Of a DNA stretch of 64,000 nt, positions 15,416 to 25,529 are shown piece after piece. Under the pieces are notes generated by a model. The model saw only the letters and a list, made by a program, of their open reading frames with translations, was not told the DNA's origin and did not search any database. The stretch's first letter is position 1; the number at the start of each line of letters is the position of its first letter. A program made the translations under genes and the position numbers. Source of the stretch: Luxibacter massiliensis (GTDB lineage: Bacteria; Bacillota; Clostridia; Lachnospirales; Lachnospiraceae); the NCBI RefSeq assembly GCF_900604355.1, contig NZ_UWOE01000001.1:2666001-2730000 (forward strand), in the 5' to 3' direction.

Positions 15416-17631
15416 TTCTTTCCACCTTCATCCTGTTTCACAAACGCATTCCTCCCTGCCTCTACATCACTGCCGTCAGAAGGGAGCTCTGTCAGCTTCC
15501 CGTCCTTATATTCATATTCCGGGGATGTCCTGAAAATTGTATTGCTGGAACCCACCTGATTTACCTGGACTATATCGCCCTCCTTCAATTTAGTCTCCTT
15601 TAAGTCGATTCTAGTATTATTCAAAAATGTGCTTGCCTGCTTCTCTCCGTTTACAAACACTTTACTCTGCTTAGTAAAGTTTTCACCATATATACTATAA
15701 GTCCCATCCAGTTGGGATACCAGCTCTGTAATAGCGGTATCTTTTACCCCCATAGCCATATGGCCCTCTGTAATGGGGAGGCCGCTGTCCTCATACACAT
15801 ACTGGTTTCCATATAGAATGTCATACTGCAGCAATTCCAGGTCTGCCAGATAATTCTTAGTCTGCCTTCTCATCTGATGATAATTAAATACGGTCCCTGA
15901 ATGGATATCCAGACGTTCAAAAACATCTGCCATAATCTGGTATGCTGCTATATTGCCATCTTGTTTCTTAAGGCCTATATTATCCCAGATGACATAATTT
16001 GTATTGTACAAGTATCTGCTTTTTAAGTCCTTTGCTTCCAGTCCCATAGTGGGGAGATGGTCTCCATAGAATACGATTACTGTTGGCTCCCCGCGCTTTT
16101 GAATCTCTTCCACAAGATTTCCAGCAAATTTATCCATCTCGTGTACTTCATTTACATAATACTCCCAGGCATTACGTTCCCCCTCATCCTCCGGGCCCGT
16201 GACAGTAATCTCCGGGTTTTCGATCATTTTCTCTGTGGGATAATCTCCATGCCCCTGTACACTGATAGTAAACACAAAATCCTGCTGCTGCGTTGTATCC
16301 ATAGATTCCAGGATATTCGGTATTAAAATATCATCTGTGGCCCATCCCTTTGGGGTGGTCTGCAGAATATTCATAAATTCTTTGCTTGTATAATGGTCAA
16401 ATCCCATATTATTGAATACATGGGCGCGGCTGTAAAAATTACCCCCGTTATTGTGCAAGGCTTCCGCGCCATATCCCAGGCTTCCCAGTGCTGTTGCTGC
16501 ACTCTCCAGAACATTTGTCTTTGCATATGTCTTATATGGATATTCGCCCGGCCCAAAGAAGCGCATACTCATTCCTGTAAGCACCTCAAACTCAGTGTTC
16601 GCAGTGCCCGCCCCTACAGAAGGCACCTTAAAGTACCCTGATGAATACTCACTGTACATCTTCCTCAGATTGGGGATCGGATCTTCCGAGAACTGGAGCC
16701 ATTCTACCTCTGTGGGGTCAAAGTAAGATTCTAGCTGCACAAATAATATGTTAGGAAGCTCTTCCTCTTCCCTGCCTGTTTCGCTCTTCGTTATAGCCCC
16801 GTCCTGACTTATATTTTTCATTGCGGACTCACTGTAACCCGATGGTTCAGATATTCCTGTATCAAAAATACTTGCAGTAAAGCAGTAAGGAAATCCATAA
16901 TCCTCATATGCGAAGGCTATATTTCCAAAATAATTCGAGATTACCCTCTTGTCTATGGCTATGTCCGTCAAAAATATATAGGCCCCTATCCAGAATACTA
17001 CGCCAAAAAGAGCCAGTATACGGTGCATTTTTCCGGTAAACTGCCCCCCCCGGCGCCACATAGAAACCACCCATATGACAACCGCCGCGATTCCAACAAT
17101 TAAAAGCAGCAGCTCAAATGTATTGAAATAATTCCCTGTGAGCGCCAGTGCATCTGAGAGCACCTTCAAGTCCTGTGCGTTAAAAGGCGTGACCCGTTTT
17201 AAAAGCAGATAACCATTACAGGTTCCCAAAAACAGCCAGAATACACTCAGCAGGATTCTGGCAAAGACTCTCCTCCTGACTAGGTATACAATAGAAAATG
17301 TAGCAAATATTAAAAATGCATTGAACAAAAACACCTCAGGCGTCCCTGTCATATACTCCCAGGCCTGAAGCAGAGAATGCCTGGATATTACTTCTATAAA
17401 AAAGTTCAGCACGCAGGCCAGCACAAAATGCAGGATCAGAGATATCCTGTCCATAAAACGGTAGACAGGCTGCATCTTTTTTGCGAATTTACTGTTGCGC
17501 CTTTGTTCCAGTATATGCTGGCGCCGTTGGCGCCGCTCCCTCCAATATCTGCGTACATCTTCGCCTTTTATATTTTTAATCTTTTGAAAAAAGCCTTTTA
17601 TATCAGGTTTCTTGATTTGAATGCGTTTCAT
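15412..17631 (-). CDS. LTA synthase family sulfatase-fold membrane protein
   Basis: A 739-residue protein of the LtaS/alkaline-phosphatase superfamily. A basic cytoplasmic N-terminus, five hydrophobic segments between residues about 65 and 250, then an extracellular sulfatase-type domain. The expected catalytic threonine is in SVGAGTANTEFEVLTG; metal ligands are likely in FVQLESYFDP and VFYGDHLP. The last 130 residues form an extra domain after the catalytic part (LDGTYSIYGENFTKQSKVFV). Enzymes of this type move glycerol-phosphate or similar groups from lipids to a polymer or glycan; the exact substrate is unclear because the family also includes phosphoethanolamine and teichoic-acid-like transferases. 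Fifteen bases downstream of valS. Confidence 0.8.
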   Translation of the reverse strand: MKRIQIKKPDIKGFFQKIKNIKGEDVRRYWRERRQRRQHILEQRRNSKFAKKMQPVYRFMDRISLILHFVLACVLNFFIEVISRHSLLQAWEYMTGTPEVFLFNAFLIFATFSIVYLVRRRVFARILLSVFWLFLGTCNGYLLLKRVTPFNAQDLKVLSDALALTGNYFNTFELLLLIVGIAAVVIWVVSMWRRGGQFTGKMHRILALFGVVFWIGAYIFLTDIAIDKRVISNYFGNIAFAYEDYGFPYCFTASIFDTGISEPSGYSESAMKNISQDGAITKSETGREEEELPNILFVQLESYFDPTEVEWLQFSEDPIPNLRKMYSEYSSGYFKVPSVGAGTANTEFEVLTGMSMRFFGPGEYPYKTYAKTNVLESAATALGSLGYGAEALHNNGGNFYSRAHVFNNMGFDHYTSKEFMNILQTTPKGWATDDILIPNILESMDTTQQQDFVFTISVQGHGDYPTEKMIENPEITVTGPEDEGERNAWEYYVNEVHEMDKFAGNLVEEIQKRGEPTVIVFYGDHLPTMGLEAKDLKSRYLYNTNYVIWDNIGLKKQDGNIAAYQIMADVFERLDIHSGTVFNYHQMRRQTKNYLADLELLQYDILYGNQYVYEDSGLPITEGHMAMGVKDTAITELVSQLDGTYSIYGENFTKQSKVFVNGEKQASTFLNNTRIDLKETKLKEGDIVQVNQVGSSNTIFRTSPEYEYKDGKLTELPSDGSDVEAGRNAFVKQDEGGKK

Positions 17632-17646
17632 GTATGCCCTCTCTTA

Positions 17647-20295
17647 TCATTTCTTCAGGCCGGCCATTCTCTCCTGCACCTGCTTAAGCATCTGTGAATA
17701 TTTTTCCAGCTTACCTTTTTCCTCCTGCACCTTTGCTTCTGGCGCCTTGCTCAAAAACCTCTCATTTGCCAACATTCCTTTTGCCCTGGCAATTTCCTTT
17801 ATCAGCTTTTCCTCTTCTTTTTTAAGCCGGTTCAGCTCCTGTTCAAAGTCAACCAGCTCCTCCATGGGCAGATATACCACAGCATCCGGCACAACCACTG
17901 ACACTGCATCCTCGGGGATGCCTTCCTTTTTACTGCTGATGAATATATCTGCTGCGCTCATCAATGGTTTTATAGAATCTGTAAGTGTTTCCAATCCCCG
18001 GCAGAGCTCTTCTTCTTTGCAGACAATAAACACTTTTGTCTTTCTTGCATTTTCCACATTCATTTCGGCCCGAATGTTTCTGACTCCCCGCACAATCTCT
18101 TTCATATGCCCCAGAATATTTTCTTCTTCCGGGAAATCCCACTCCTTCTTATAGGCCGGCCATGCAGATATCATTAATGATTCCTCCTCTGGCACCAATG
18201 CACTGTAGATCTCTTCTGTCACAAATGGCATGAAAGGATGAAGCATCTTAAGCGCTTGGGAGAGTACTGTTTTTAAAGTCCAAAGAGCGCACCTTGCACC
18301 ATCCGGCTCTTCCGCCCTGTGATAAATACGGTATTTTGCAATCTCAATATACCAATCGCAAAATTCGTCCCATATAAAATCATATACTTTCTGCACTGCA
18401 ATACCCAGCTCAAACTTGTCCATATTTTCTGTTACATCCACTGCCAATGTATTTACCCGTGTGAGGATCCACTTATCAGCAGCGCCAAGTTCAGAAACTG
18501 CCATACTTCTCAATTTTTCATCTTCCAGGTTCATCAATATAAAACGGGAAGCATTCCACACCTTATTGGCAAAATTCCTGCTGGCCTCTACTCTTTCATT
18601 ATAGAAACGCATATCGTTTCCCGGTGCATTTCCAGTTACCAGCGTAAGCCGCAGGGCGTCAGCGCCATACTGGTCAATGATCTCGAGGGGGTCGATTCCA
18701 TTCCCCAGAGACTTGCTCATCTTCCTTCCCAGGGAATCTCTCACAAGTCCATGTATCAACACGGTATGGAAGGGAGACTGGCCAGTATGCTCCAGTCCAG
18801 AAAATACCATACGTATTACCCAGAAGAAAATAATATCATATCCTGTAACAAGCACATCTGTAGGATAAAAATATGCTAAATCTTCCGTTTTCTCCGGCCA
18901 CCCCAGCGTGGAAAATGGCCAGAGTGCTGAACTAAACCATGTGTCCAGGGTATCCTCATCCTGTGTAAATTCTGTGCATCCGCAGTGTTCACATTTCCCT
19001 GGCATTTCCCTGGCTACTACAAATTCTCCACATTCTTTACAATAATAGGCCGGGATCCTGTGCCCCCACCAAATCTGCCTGGAAATACACCAGTCCTTTA
19101 TATTTTCCAGCCAGTGAAGATAAATTTTGTCAAAGCGCTCTGGCACAAATTTAAGTTCGCCTGATTTTAACGCCTGGATAGCAGGCCCTGCCAGTTCTTC
19201 CATCTTCACAAACCATTGTTGTTTTATCAGCGGCTCCACTGTCGTCCCACAGCGGTCATGAGTTCCCACATTATGTGAATGAGGCTCTATTTTCACAAGA
19301 TATCCCTTTGCATCTAAGTCCTCTACTATGGCCTTCCTTGCCTCGTACCGCGCCATGCCTGCATATTTCCCGCCCTTATCGTTGATAGTAGCATCATCAT
19401 TCATGATGTTAATTTCTTCCAGGCCGTGGCGCCTGCCAACTTCAAAATCATTTGGGTCATGGGCCGGGGTAATCTTAACAGCGCCTGTACCAAATTCTTT
19501 ATCTACATAATAGTCCGCCACAATCGGTATCTCTCGTCCCACCAGAGGCAGAAGAGCTTTCTTCCCTATAATATCCTTGTAGCGCTCATCCTCCGGATGC
19601 ACTGCAATGGCGGTATCCCCCAACATTGTCTCCGGCCGGGTGGTGGCTATTTCCAAAAACCTGTCTGTGCCAATAATAGGATACTTAATATGCCAGAAGG
19701 AGCCTTCCTGCTCTTCATGCTCAACTTCAGCATCAGAAAGAGAAGTCTTACATACCGGGCACCAGTTAATAATCCTGGAGCCTTTATAGATATACCCTTT
19801 TTCGTAAAGTTTTATGAACACTTCCTCAACGGCTTTGCTGCAGCCCTCATCCATTGTGAACCGCTCTCTGTCCCAGTCACAAGAAATCCCCAGTTTCTTC
19901 AGCTGATTTTCAATGGTCCCAGCATATTCTTCTTTCCATTGCCAGGTTCTCTTAAGGAAACCCTCACGGCCCAAGGCTTTTTTGTCGATCCCCTCTTCCT
20001 TAAGCTGGTTTGTCACCTTTACTTCTGTGGAGATGGCCGCATGGTCTGTGCCTGGAATCCAGAGTGCATTATAGCCTTCCATTCTTTTAAAACGGATTAA
20101 TATATCCTGAAGCGTATTATCCAGCGCATGCCCCATGTGCAGTTTGCCTGTGATATTCGGAGGCGGCATCACCGTTGTAAAAGGCTTTTTGCTCCTGTCT
20201 GCCTCTGCATGGAAGTACTTCTTTTCACACCACTTTTCGTATAGTTTTTCTTCAATTTCCTTTGGATTATACGTTTTCGCCAATTCTTTACTCAT
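17647..20295 (-). CDS. valS: Valyl-tRNA synthetase
   Basis: An 882-residue class I aminoacyl-tRNA synthetase charging tRNA-Val. The HIGH-type motif is PPNITGKLHMGHALDN near residue 43; the KMSKS loop is GRKMSKSLGNGIDP near 520; an editing domain with the typical TTRPETMLGDTA lies between; the C-terminal coiled-coil arm is ELNRLKKEEEKLIKEIARAK. The start is MSKELAKTY behind AAGGAGG; the frame continues a few codons upstream. Expression is under a T-box. Confidence 0.96.
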   Translation of the reverse strand: MSKELAKTYNPKEIEEKLYEKWCEKKYFHAEADRSKKPFTTVMPPPNITGKLHMGHALDNTLQDILIRFKRMEGYNALWIPGTDHAAISTEVKVTNQLKEEGIDKKALGREGFLKRTWQWKEEYAGTIENQLKKLGISCDWDRERFTMDEGCSKAVEEVFIKLYEKGYIYKGSRIINWCPVCKTSLSDAEVEHEEQEGSFWHIKYPIIGTDRFLEIATTRPETMLGDTAIAVHPEDERYKDIIGKKALLPLVGREIPIVADYYVDKEFGTGAVKITPAHDPNDFEVGRRHGLEEINIMNDDATINDKGGKYAGMARYEARKAIVEDLDAKGYLVKIEPHSHNVGTHDRCGTTVEPLIKQQWFVKMEELAGPAIQALKSGELKFVPERFDKIYLHWLENIKDWCISRQIWWGHRIPAYYCKECGEFVVAREMPGKCEHCGCTEFTQDEDTLDTWFSSALWPFSTLGWPEKTEDLAYFYPTDVLVTGYDIIFFWVIRMVFSGLEHTGQSPFHTVLIHGLVRDSLGRKMSKSLGNGIDPLEIIDQYGADALRLTLVTGNAPGNDMRFYNERVEASRNFANKVWNASRFILMNLEDEKLRSMAVSELGAADKWILTRVNTLAVDVTENMDKFELGIAVQKVYDFIWDEFCDWYIEIAKYRIYHRAEEPDGARCALWTLKTVLSQALKMLHPFMPFVTEEIYSALVPEEESLMISAWPAYKKEWDFPEEENILGHMKEIVRGVRNIRAEMNVENARKTKVFIVCKEEELCRGLETLTDSIKPLMSAADIFISSKKEGIPEDAVSVVVPDAVVYLPMEELVDFEQELNRLKKEEEKLIKEIARAKGMLANERFLSKAPEAKVQEEKGKLEKYSQMLKQVQERMAGLKK

Positions 20296-20414
20296 AGTTT
20301 CCTCCTTGTTCTCCCTCACATACCCTGCTTTTTTATTAAGTCCTTACAAATACTTTACCACTCCATTGTAACTGCAAAACAATGCCCTTTTGCTGCATAC
20401 AGGCTCCAGAATAC

Positions 20415-20728
20415 AAAAACACCCTTTACATACTATGTAAAGGGCGCATTCCACGCGGTACCACCTTTATTCATGCTGCTTTAGGCCACAGCAGGAATTT
20501 GTTTAATATCCCTGCTCCCACGCACGCATCTCTTCTGTCCTATAACGCGGACAACTCCGGGATACCTTACTGTACGCTTCGGGCATCCAGTTCAGAAGCT
20601 ACCTTCCATACTCCTTTTCCTGGAACCATCTTTCAGCCGGTGGACGGTTCTCTCTGACAGGCGGCCTTATGTACTCCTCTTCATCAGCACCTTTATATAT
20701 TAATAAAATGTTAACTATATATTAACTA
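20415..20728 (-). promoter_or_regulatory. T-box leader controlling valS
   Basis: The T-box sequence AAGGTGGTACCGCG lies at 20453-20466 on the minus strand, followed by GCGCCC and a terminator (CCCTTTACATA / TATGTAAAGGG pattern at 20422-20444) with a TTTTT run. The antiterminator would form between the T-box and upstream bases when uncharged tRNA is bound. A likely valine specifier GUA sits in GAGTACA at 20672-20674 near the 5' end, though the stem I loop was not fully drawn. Uncharged tRNA-Val should allow readthrough into valS. Confidence 0.9.
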
Positions 20729-20734
20729 CAAAAT

Positions 20735-20763
20735 ATCATATCTTTCGGGGACTGATTTGTCAA
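20735..20763 (-). promoter_or_regulatory. Promoter of the valS T-box transcript
   Basis: TTGACA (20758-20763), 17-base spacer, TATGAT (20735-20740), minus strand, starting RNA near 20728. Confidence 0.8.
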
Positions 20764-20866
20764 GGAGTTTACGTAATCTTAATATTTATCATATTACACA
20801 AAAATCACATTGGCGTCGCCAAGTACATTTACAGCAGCGTATAAATTCCCTAAAGTAGGCCTTACT

Positions 20867-21694
20867 CTATTCCTTAATCTGCTTTAGTTTGGATATCATA
20901 TCTACAATCGAATATCCATAATTATCTGCCGTGGCCCACCCATATCCTTCCGGGTTTTCCTGCTGCCCCAGCCATTCTACATAGGGGGCACACCCCTTTG
21001 TGACATATTCATAACGGTCATCCACACATTCCTGGCTCAGTGCATCCGCTGTGGCATATGCCTTCAAATGTTGTATCTGCGCCCGGATACCAGTTCTGAC
21101 ATCAGGATAAGAATTGCCTGCCACGCCGCCCCCTGTCGTCCCCAACCCGGCAAAATTAAACTGTTCAATGGATGCATCCCCTCCATACTGCAGCCATCCT
21201 GTCTCTTTCATAGTCTGGACAAACGCTACCTCAGGACGGACCCCTTCTGCCACAGCCTCATCGTAGTACATTTGGCAGAATGTTTCTATGCTGTCGGCCC
21301 CGCCCTTTTCCAGCGCTTCCTTGGGATATTGCTCACCACTGGATTTAAAATATTCCACCATCTGATCTACCGTCACAGAACTTTTCCCCATAATTGGATA
21401 CTGCCCATCTGCTATAACCTCTTCTGCCTGCTCCCCACTGTTTTCTACAGTATCTGAGCTGCCATCCTTCTCTTCCTGCCCTTCCGATTGTGAAGATTTA
21501 TCCTCCTTGGCCGCTGCATTTTCCTCCTCGGCCTTTTTTACAGCCTCCTGCCCGGATGCCGGAGTTTTTTCCCCGTCCTTTTTACTCAGCATCCCCTTGC
21601 CTGCAGCTATGCCTATGATGACGACCAATAAGACTGCCAGTGCGGCCTCCAGTAAAATTTTCATTTTATTCTTGTCCCAATTTTTAAAATCCAT
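20867..21694 (-). CDS. Membrane-anchored glucosaminidase-domain protein (probable cell-wall hydrolase)
   Basis: A 275-residue protein with an N-terminal membrane anchor (ILLEAALAVLLVVIIGIAAG), a Lys/Glu/Ser-rich linker and a C-terminal glucosaminidase-like domain: VDQMVEYFKSSGEQYPKEA, then GVRPEVAFVQTMKETGWLQY with the likely catalytic glutamate, then FNFAGLGTTGGGVAG and VRTGIRAQIQHLKAYA. It probably cleaves peptidoglycan glycan strands outside the cell. I start at MDFKNWDKNK, nine bases after AAGG; TTG and ATG codons seven and three residues further upstream are also open. It is a single gene, ending shortly before the valS promoter. Confidence 0.75.
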   Translation of the reverse strand: MDFKNWDKNKMKILLEAALAVLLVVIIGIAAGKGMLSKKDGEKTPASGQEAVKKAEEENAAAKEDKSSQSEGQEEKDGSSDTVENSGEQAEEVIADGQYPIMGKSSVTVDQMVEYFKSSGEQYPKEALEKGGADSIETFCQMYYDEAVAEGVRPEVAFVQTMKETGWLQYGGDASIEQFNFAGLGTTGGGVAGNSYPDVRTGIRAQIQHLKAYATADALSQECVDDRYEYVTKGCAPYVEWLGQQENPEGYGWATADNYGYSIVDMISKLKQIKE

Positions 21695-21800
21695 AAACCC
21701 CATCCTTGTCCCCAAATTAAGTTTACTTCCCCAGCTCGCCTCAGACGGCCTTACATCTGCCGTCCACTTGTCCCCCGTTTAAGGATATCCTGGGGCTGCC

Positions 21801-21825
21801 TTATTGAATATTCGTAGTTCAATAA
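21801..21825. repeat. Dispersed 25-bp palindrome, copy 1
   Basis: TTATTGAA, nine-base centre TATTCGTAG, TTCAATAA. It lies between scrB and the hydrolase gene, with GTATACC following. Two other copies have identical arms (32061 and 43046). Confidence 0.7.
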
Positions 21826-21932
21826 GTATACCTTACAATATATGCAGTCCAAATGCAAGTATGAGGAATTTCTCAAGGATGGCACCCTCTTCTTCTGTAA
21901 ATGCAGGCTGGGTCTTACCTGCCACAGCCATA

Positions 21933-23351
21933 TTATAGTATGTTCTCAGGGACTATATATTTCATAGGATTCATCTCCCAGTATGTGGCTGCCTCTGCCC
22001 CCTTCTCTATGCAGAAACTGCTCGCCCCGCTGTCCGTATAAAACCGGGTTGTGAATACCTCTTCCCCTCCATTTAAATATATCTCCAGGCAGGAGGTATC
22101 TGCCAGTATACGGATTGCATTGCATTTCTCCAAATATACACTGCGTTTCCTTCTGCCGCACCCCAGATCACATTCCTTTAAAAACTCTAGTGTAAAGTAA
22201 TGATCCACAAGACTGTACTGAAGCTTAATCCCATCACTGACAGTAACTATAATATCCGAATTAACTTTCGTCTCTATGTGGGCGTCGTACATCCTCATTG
22301 CCCGGGAGGATTCTCCCACTCTGAGTGTCTCTTCTTTTTTTTGCAGTGCTGAAATTTCTTTCACTGGATACTGCATTACCTTGCCATCCTTAAGAAATAC
22401 TTCCCTCGGTACGGTTAAAGCATTCTGCCACCCCCTGGCTACTGTGGGGTTACGCTGTCCAGGGTCATCCGGCATACCAATCCATCCAATCAGTATCCTT
22501 CTCCCATGGCTGTCCTCAAAAGTCTGAGGGGCATAAAAATCAAATCCCCGGTCCCATTCCTTAAAACGCTTAAGGCGGTATGAACCTTCAAATCTCCCTG
22601 TAAGTTCAAAATATCCTGACTGATATAAATTCTGATAATTCCCTTCTTGTTCCTCAACCCCCTGGGGCGACACACTTAAAATCTTCCTGCCGTCCAACAT
22701 AAAAGCGTCCGGGCACTCCCACATATATCCAAATTTTTCTGTCGAAGTCAGGGTGTTCACCAGCTTCCAGTTCTTTGTCCCAGAGCTCTCATAGACAAGC
22801 ACTTCCCCTTCATCGTCCTGGGTCCTGGCCCCTAAAAACATATAGTTTTTATTATTTTCAGCTCCTATGCTTTTTCCTGGCACAACTTTTGGGTCACGCA
22901 CATGGCAGGTAAGATTCTCCGGATAGTCTGTATTTGTCAGCAGACATTTCTTTTCCCCAAAGGTACGGCCGTCTTCGCTGCATACAAGTATTGTATTTGC
23001 CTGGCGCCCGTCTGTTATATAATTGTAATCTCCCTGCAGTTTTACATTACCCGTGTAAAACAAATTCATTCTGCCGCCTGCAACCAATGCGGACCCGGAA
23101 TAGACTCCGCACTTTTCAAATTCTTTTTCTGGCGATAGTGCAATGCCTGCATATTCCCACTCTACCAGATTCTTGCTCAAATAGTGGCCCCAGTACTTCA
23201 TCCCCCCCTCTGGATTATCTGGCGTATACTGAAAAAACACATGGTATTCTCCATTAAATTCACATAATCCATTTGGGTCATTTAACCAGCCTGTGGGCGG
23301 CATGAGATGGAACCCAAGCCTCCACCTGTCATTTTCATTTATTCCTAACAT
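21933..23351 (-). CDS. scrB: Sucrose-6-phosphate hydrolase (GH32)
   Basis: A 472-residue glycoside hydrolase family 32 enzyme, cytoplasmic, splitting sucrose 6-phosphate into glucose 6-phosphate and fructose. The nucleophile motif is GWLNDPNGLCEF near residue 20, the transition-state aspartate is in HVRDPKVV, and the acid/base glutamate is in MWECPDAF. A C-terminal beta-sandwich follows. AGGAGG precedes the ATG. It is 110 bases downstream of the sucrose PTS gene and probably in the same operon. Confidence 0.93.
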   Translation of the reverse strand: MLGINENDRWRLGFHLMPPTGWLNDPNGLCEFNGEYHVFFQYTPDNPEGGMKYWGHYLSKNLVEWEYAGIALSPEKEFEKCGVYSGSALVAGGRMNLFYTGNVKLQGDYNYITDGRQANTILVCSEDGRTFGEKKCLLTNTDYPENLTCHVRDPKVVPGKSIGAENNKNYMFLGARTQDDEGEVLVYESSGTKNWKLVNTLTSTEKFGYMWECPDAFMLDGRKILSVSPQGVEEQEGNYQNLYQSGYFELTGRFEGSYRLKRFKEWDRGFDFYAPQTFEDSHGRRILIGWIGMPDDPGQRNPTVARGWQNALTVPREVFLKDGKVMQYPVKEISALQKKEETLRVGESSRAMRMYDAHIETKVNSDIIVTVSDGIKLQYSLVDHYFTLEFLKECDLGCGRRKRSVYLEKCNAIRILADTSCLEIYLNGGEEVFTTRFYTDSGASSFCIEKGAEAATYWEMNPMKYIVPENIL

Positions 23352-23460
23352 AAGCCTCCTTAAAACCCCTTTATATTTTGTCTTTATAATTGATTCCCAT
23401 CACCTGTTTCCTCCGCCCATAGAGCGGCAGGCTCGGCGCCGGAAATATAAATTTGTTATT

Positions 23461-25347
23461 CTAATTGCTTTCTCCACCAGCCGTAATAGTAATTTCTTTA
23501 TACTTGCCTGGATTAGTAACTATAATCGGACTGACTGTCACTAAACCGGCTGCCTTGATTTTCTCCATGTCAAATTCCAGCAGCAGATCTCCTCTCCTGA
23601 CTCTTTGTCCTGCCGTTACATGTGCGGTGAAAGGCTCTCCTCTTAAAGACACCGTTTCCAATCCAATATGGACCAACAATTCCAATCCATCCTCTGTCTC
23701 CAGTCCGAGAGCATGTTTCGTATCAAATACTGTCACAACAGTACAGTCAAAAGGCGCATATACCTTTCCCTCTGCCGGCTTTACTCCCACACCGTCCCCT
23801 AATACGCCTGATGCAAATGTGGCGTCCGGCACTTCAGACAGAGGAATCACCTTTCCTTTGACGGGACAGGTAATTTCCAGTATTTCTTCACCCTGCTGAT
23901 TATCCGGGACTGTATTCGTTGGTTTTGCTTCCTTCGGTTCCTCTTCTAAATCTTTATTCTGTTCAGGTTCCTCTTTAAATCCCAGCAGTCCTGTCAGAAT
24001 AAATGCAGCGCCAAAGGCAATGGCCATAGCAATCACATACTGCAGCGGACGGTGCAGGTGCAAAAGTATGCCGAATATGCCTGTCACACCTGTCCCGGTT
24101 GCTCCAAGGTTTACAATAGATGCGTACAATGCCCCAAAGGCTGCACCTATGGATGCTGCTATAAATGGTCTTCCAAGCCGTAAATTAACCCCAAAAATTG
24201 CAGGTTCCGTAATACCCATACATGCACTGAGGGCAGAGGGAAGAGCCACAGACTTCATTTTCTTATTTTTGCTTTTGAATGCAACTGCCAATGCCGCGCC
24301 GCCCTGCGCCACATTTGCCGCAGATGCCAGAGGTAGCCAGAAAGTAAGGCCAAATTTCGCCAATTGCCCCACATCTATTACGGTATACATATGATGGATT
24401 CCTGAAACTACTGTTGTGGCGTATAGTCCGCCCATCAAGAAACTGCCTATGCCGAAAGGAAGTGTAAGAAGTTTCTGAATCCCATCTAATAGACCGTTTT
24501 CTATAAACACAAACACTGGGCCAATGGCTGCCAGCGTAAGATATCCTGTAACAAATACACTCACAAGAGGAGTGATAAACAGATCAAACATAGGAGGCAC
24601 GATTTTATGCAGCCGTTTTTCAATCACGCTCAATACAAATACTGCAATAATAACTGGAATTACATGCCCCTGATAGCCAACCATATCTACTTTCCAAAGT
24701 CCAAAAAATACCTCTTGTGTTTTTTGTACTCCTTCTGTAGCTACTGTCCAGGCATTCTGAAGGTCGGGATGGATCATAATCATGCCGATGACAGCTCCCA
24801 GGAAGGGATTTGCCCCAAAAACTTTTGCCGCGCTAAATGCAATTAAAATAGGCAGAAAAACATAGGCAACGTTGCTGAATAAAACAGCAAACTGGTAAAT
24901 AGATCCATCTGTACTTATTTTCAGGAAACCATTGTTTACCATGAAATTCAGGGCTTCCATGATCCCCATAAGGAAACCGCTTGCCACTATGGCCGGAATA
25001 ATAGGCACAAATATATCACCAATTGTTTTAATCAGGCGCTGAAAGGGGTTCCCCTTTTTGGCAGCCTCCCTTTTTACTTCCTCTTTGCTTGCACCGCTTA
25101 CTCCTGCTATTTTTATAAATTCGTCATATACTTTATTGACAGTCCCAGTCCCCAGAATAATCTGCATCTGGCCTGAGGCAAAAAACACCCCTTTCACGGC
25201 TTCCATATTCTCCACAGCCTTACTGTCACACTTGCTATTATCTGAGATAACCAACCGGAGCCGTGTCGCACAATGGGCTGCTGAAATCAGGTTTTCTCTG
25301 CCACCTATCTTTTCTAAAATCTCCCTGGCAATTGCTTGGTAGTCCAT
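23461..25347 (-). CDS. scrA: Sucrose-type PTS transporter, EIIBCA
   Basis: A 628-residue PTS permease of the glucose superfamily, sucrose/trehalose branch. The N-terminal EIIB has the phosphocysteine in LISAAHCATRLRLVI (residue about 26); EIIC spans about residues 105-455 with ten hydrophobic segments; an acidic linker leads to a C-terminal EIIA with the active histidine in ELLVHIGLETVSL. It imports and phosphorylates sucrose, giving the substrate of ScrB. AAAGGAGG precedes the ATG. Sucrose is assigned by the scrB and LacI neighbours and by fructokinase elsewhere in the window. Confidence 0.9.
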   Translation of the reverse strand: MDYQAIAREILEKIGGRENLISAAHCATRLRLVISDNSKCDSKAVENMEAVKGVFFASGQMQIILGTGTVNKVYDEFIKIAGVSGASKEEVKREAAKKGNPFQRLIKTIGDIFVPIIPAIVASGFLMGIMEALNFMVNNGFLKISTDGSIYQFAVLFSNVAYVFLPILIAFSAAKVFGANPFLGAVIGMIMIHPDLQNAWTVATEGVQKTQEVFFGLWKVDMVGYQGHVIPVIIAVFVLSVIEKRLHKIVPPMFDLFITPLVSVFVTGYLTLAAIGPVFVFIENGLLDGIQKLLTLPFGIGSFLMGGLYATTVVSGIHHMYTVIDVGQLAKFGLTFWLPLASAANVAQGGAALAVAFKSKNKKMKSVALPSALSACMGITEPAIFGVNLRLGRPFIAASIGAAFGALYASIVNLGATGTGVTGIFGILLHLHRPLQYVIAMAIAFGAAFILTGLLGFKEEPEQNKDLEEEPKEAKPTNTVPDNQQGEEILEITCPVKGKVIPLSEVPDATFASGVLGDGVGVKPAEGKVYAPFDCTVVTVFDTKHALGLETEDGLELLVHIGLETVSLRGEPFTAHVTAGQRVRRGDLLLEFDMEKIKAAGLVTVSPIIVTNPGKYKEITITAGGESN

Positions 25348-25361
25348 AACATCCTCCTTTA

Positions 25362-25375
25362 TGATAACGTTACCA
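25362..25375. promoter_or_regulatory. LacI-family operator candidate, proximal to scrA
   Basis: TGATAACGTTACCA, a near-perfect palindrome with the central ACGT typical of LacI/GalR operators, immediately upstream of the scrA Shine-Dalgarno. Probably bound by ScrR. Confidence 0.55.
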
Positions 25376-25427
25376 CTTTTATTAACATGATTTCACATAT
25401 ATTTTTAATAATTACGTGTATATATTA

Positions 25428-25441
25428 TGAAATCGTTTTCA
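25428..25441. promoter_or_regulatory. cre-like or ScrR operator just downstream of the scrA promoter
   Basis: TGAAATCGTTTTCA fits the catabolite-responsive element pattern (TGWAANCGNTNWCA) and a LacI-type palindrome. It starts 13 bases after the -10, where binding would block elongation. CcpA or ScrR could bind; the sequence alone does not decide. Confidence 0.6.
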
Positions 25442-25454
25442 CTTTTCACTTAAT

Positions 25455-25482
25455 ATTGTATCACTTTCTCTAAATCTGTAAA
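25455..25482 (-). promoter_or_regulatory. Promoter of scrA-scrB
   Basis: TTTACA (25477-25482), 16-base spacer, TACAAT (25455-25460) on the minus strand; two palindromic operators lie between it and scrA. Confidence 0.65.
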
Positions 25483-25529
25483 TAGTCAGATGATCCAAAT
25501 TTAAATAAGGTTTTTCAGTAATAATACAC

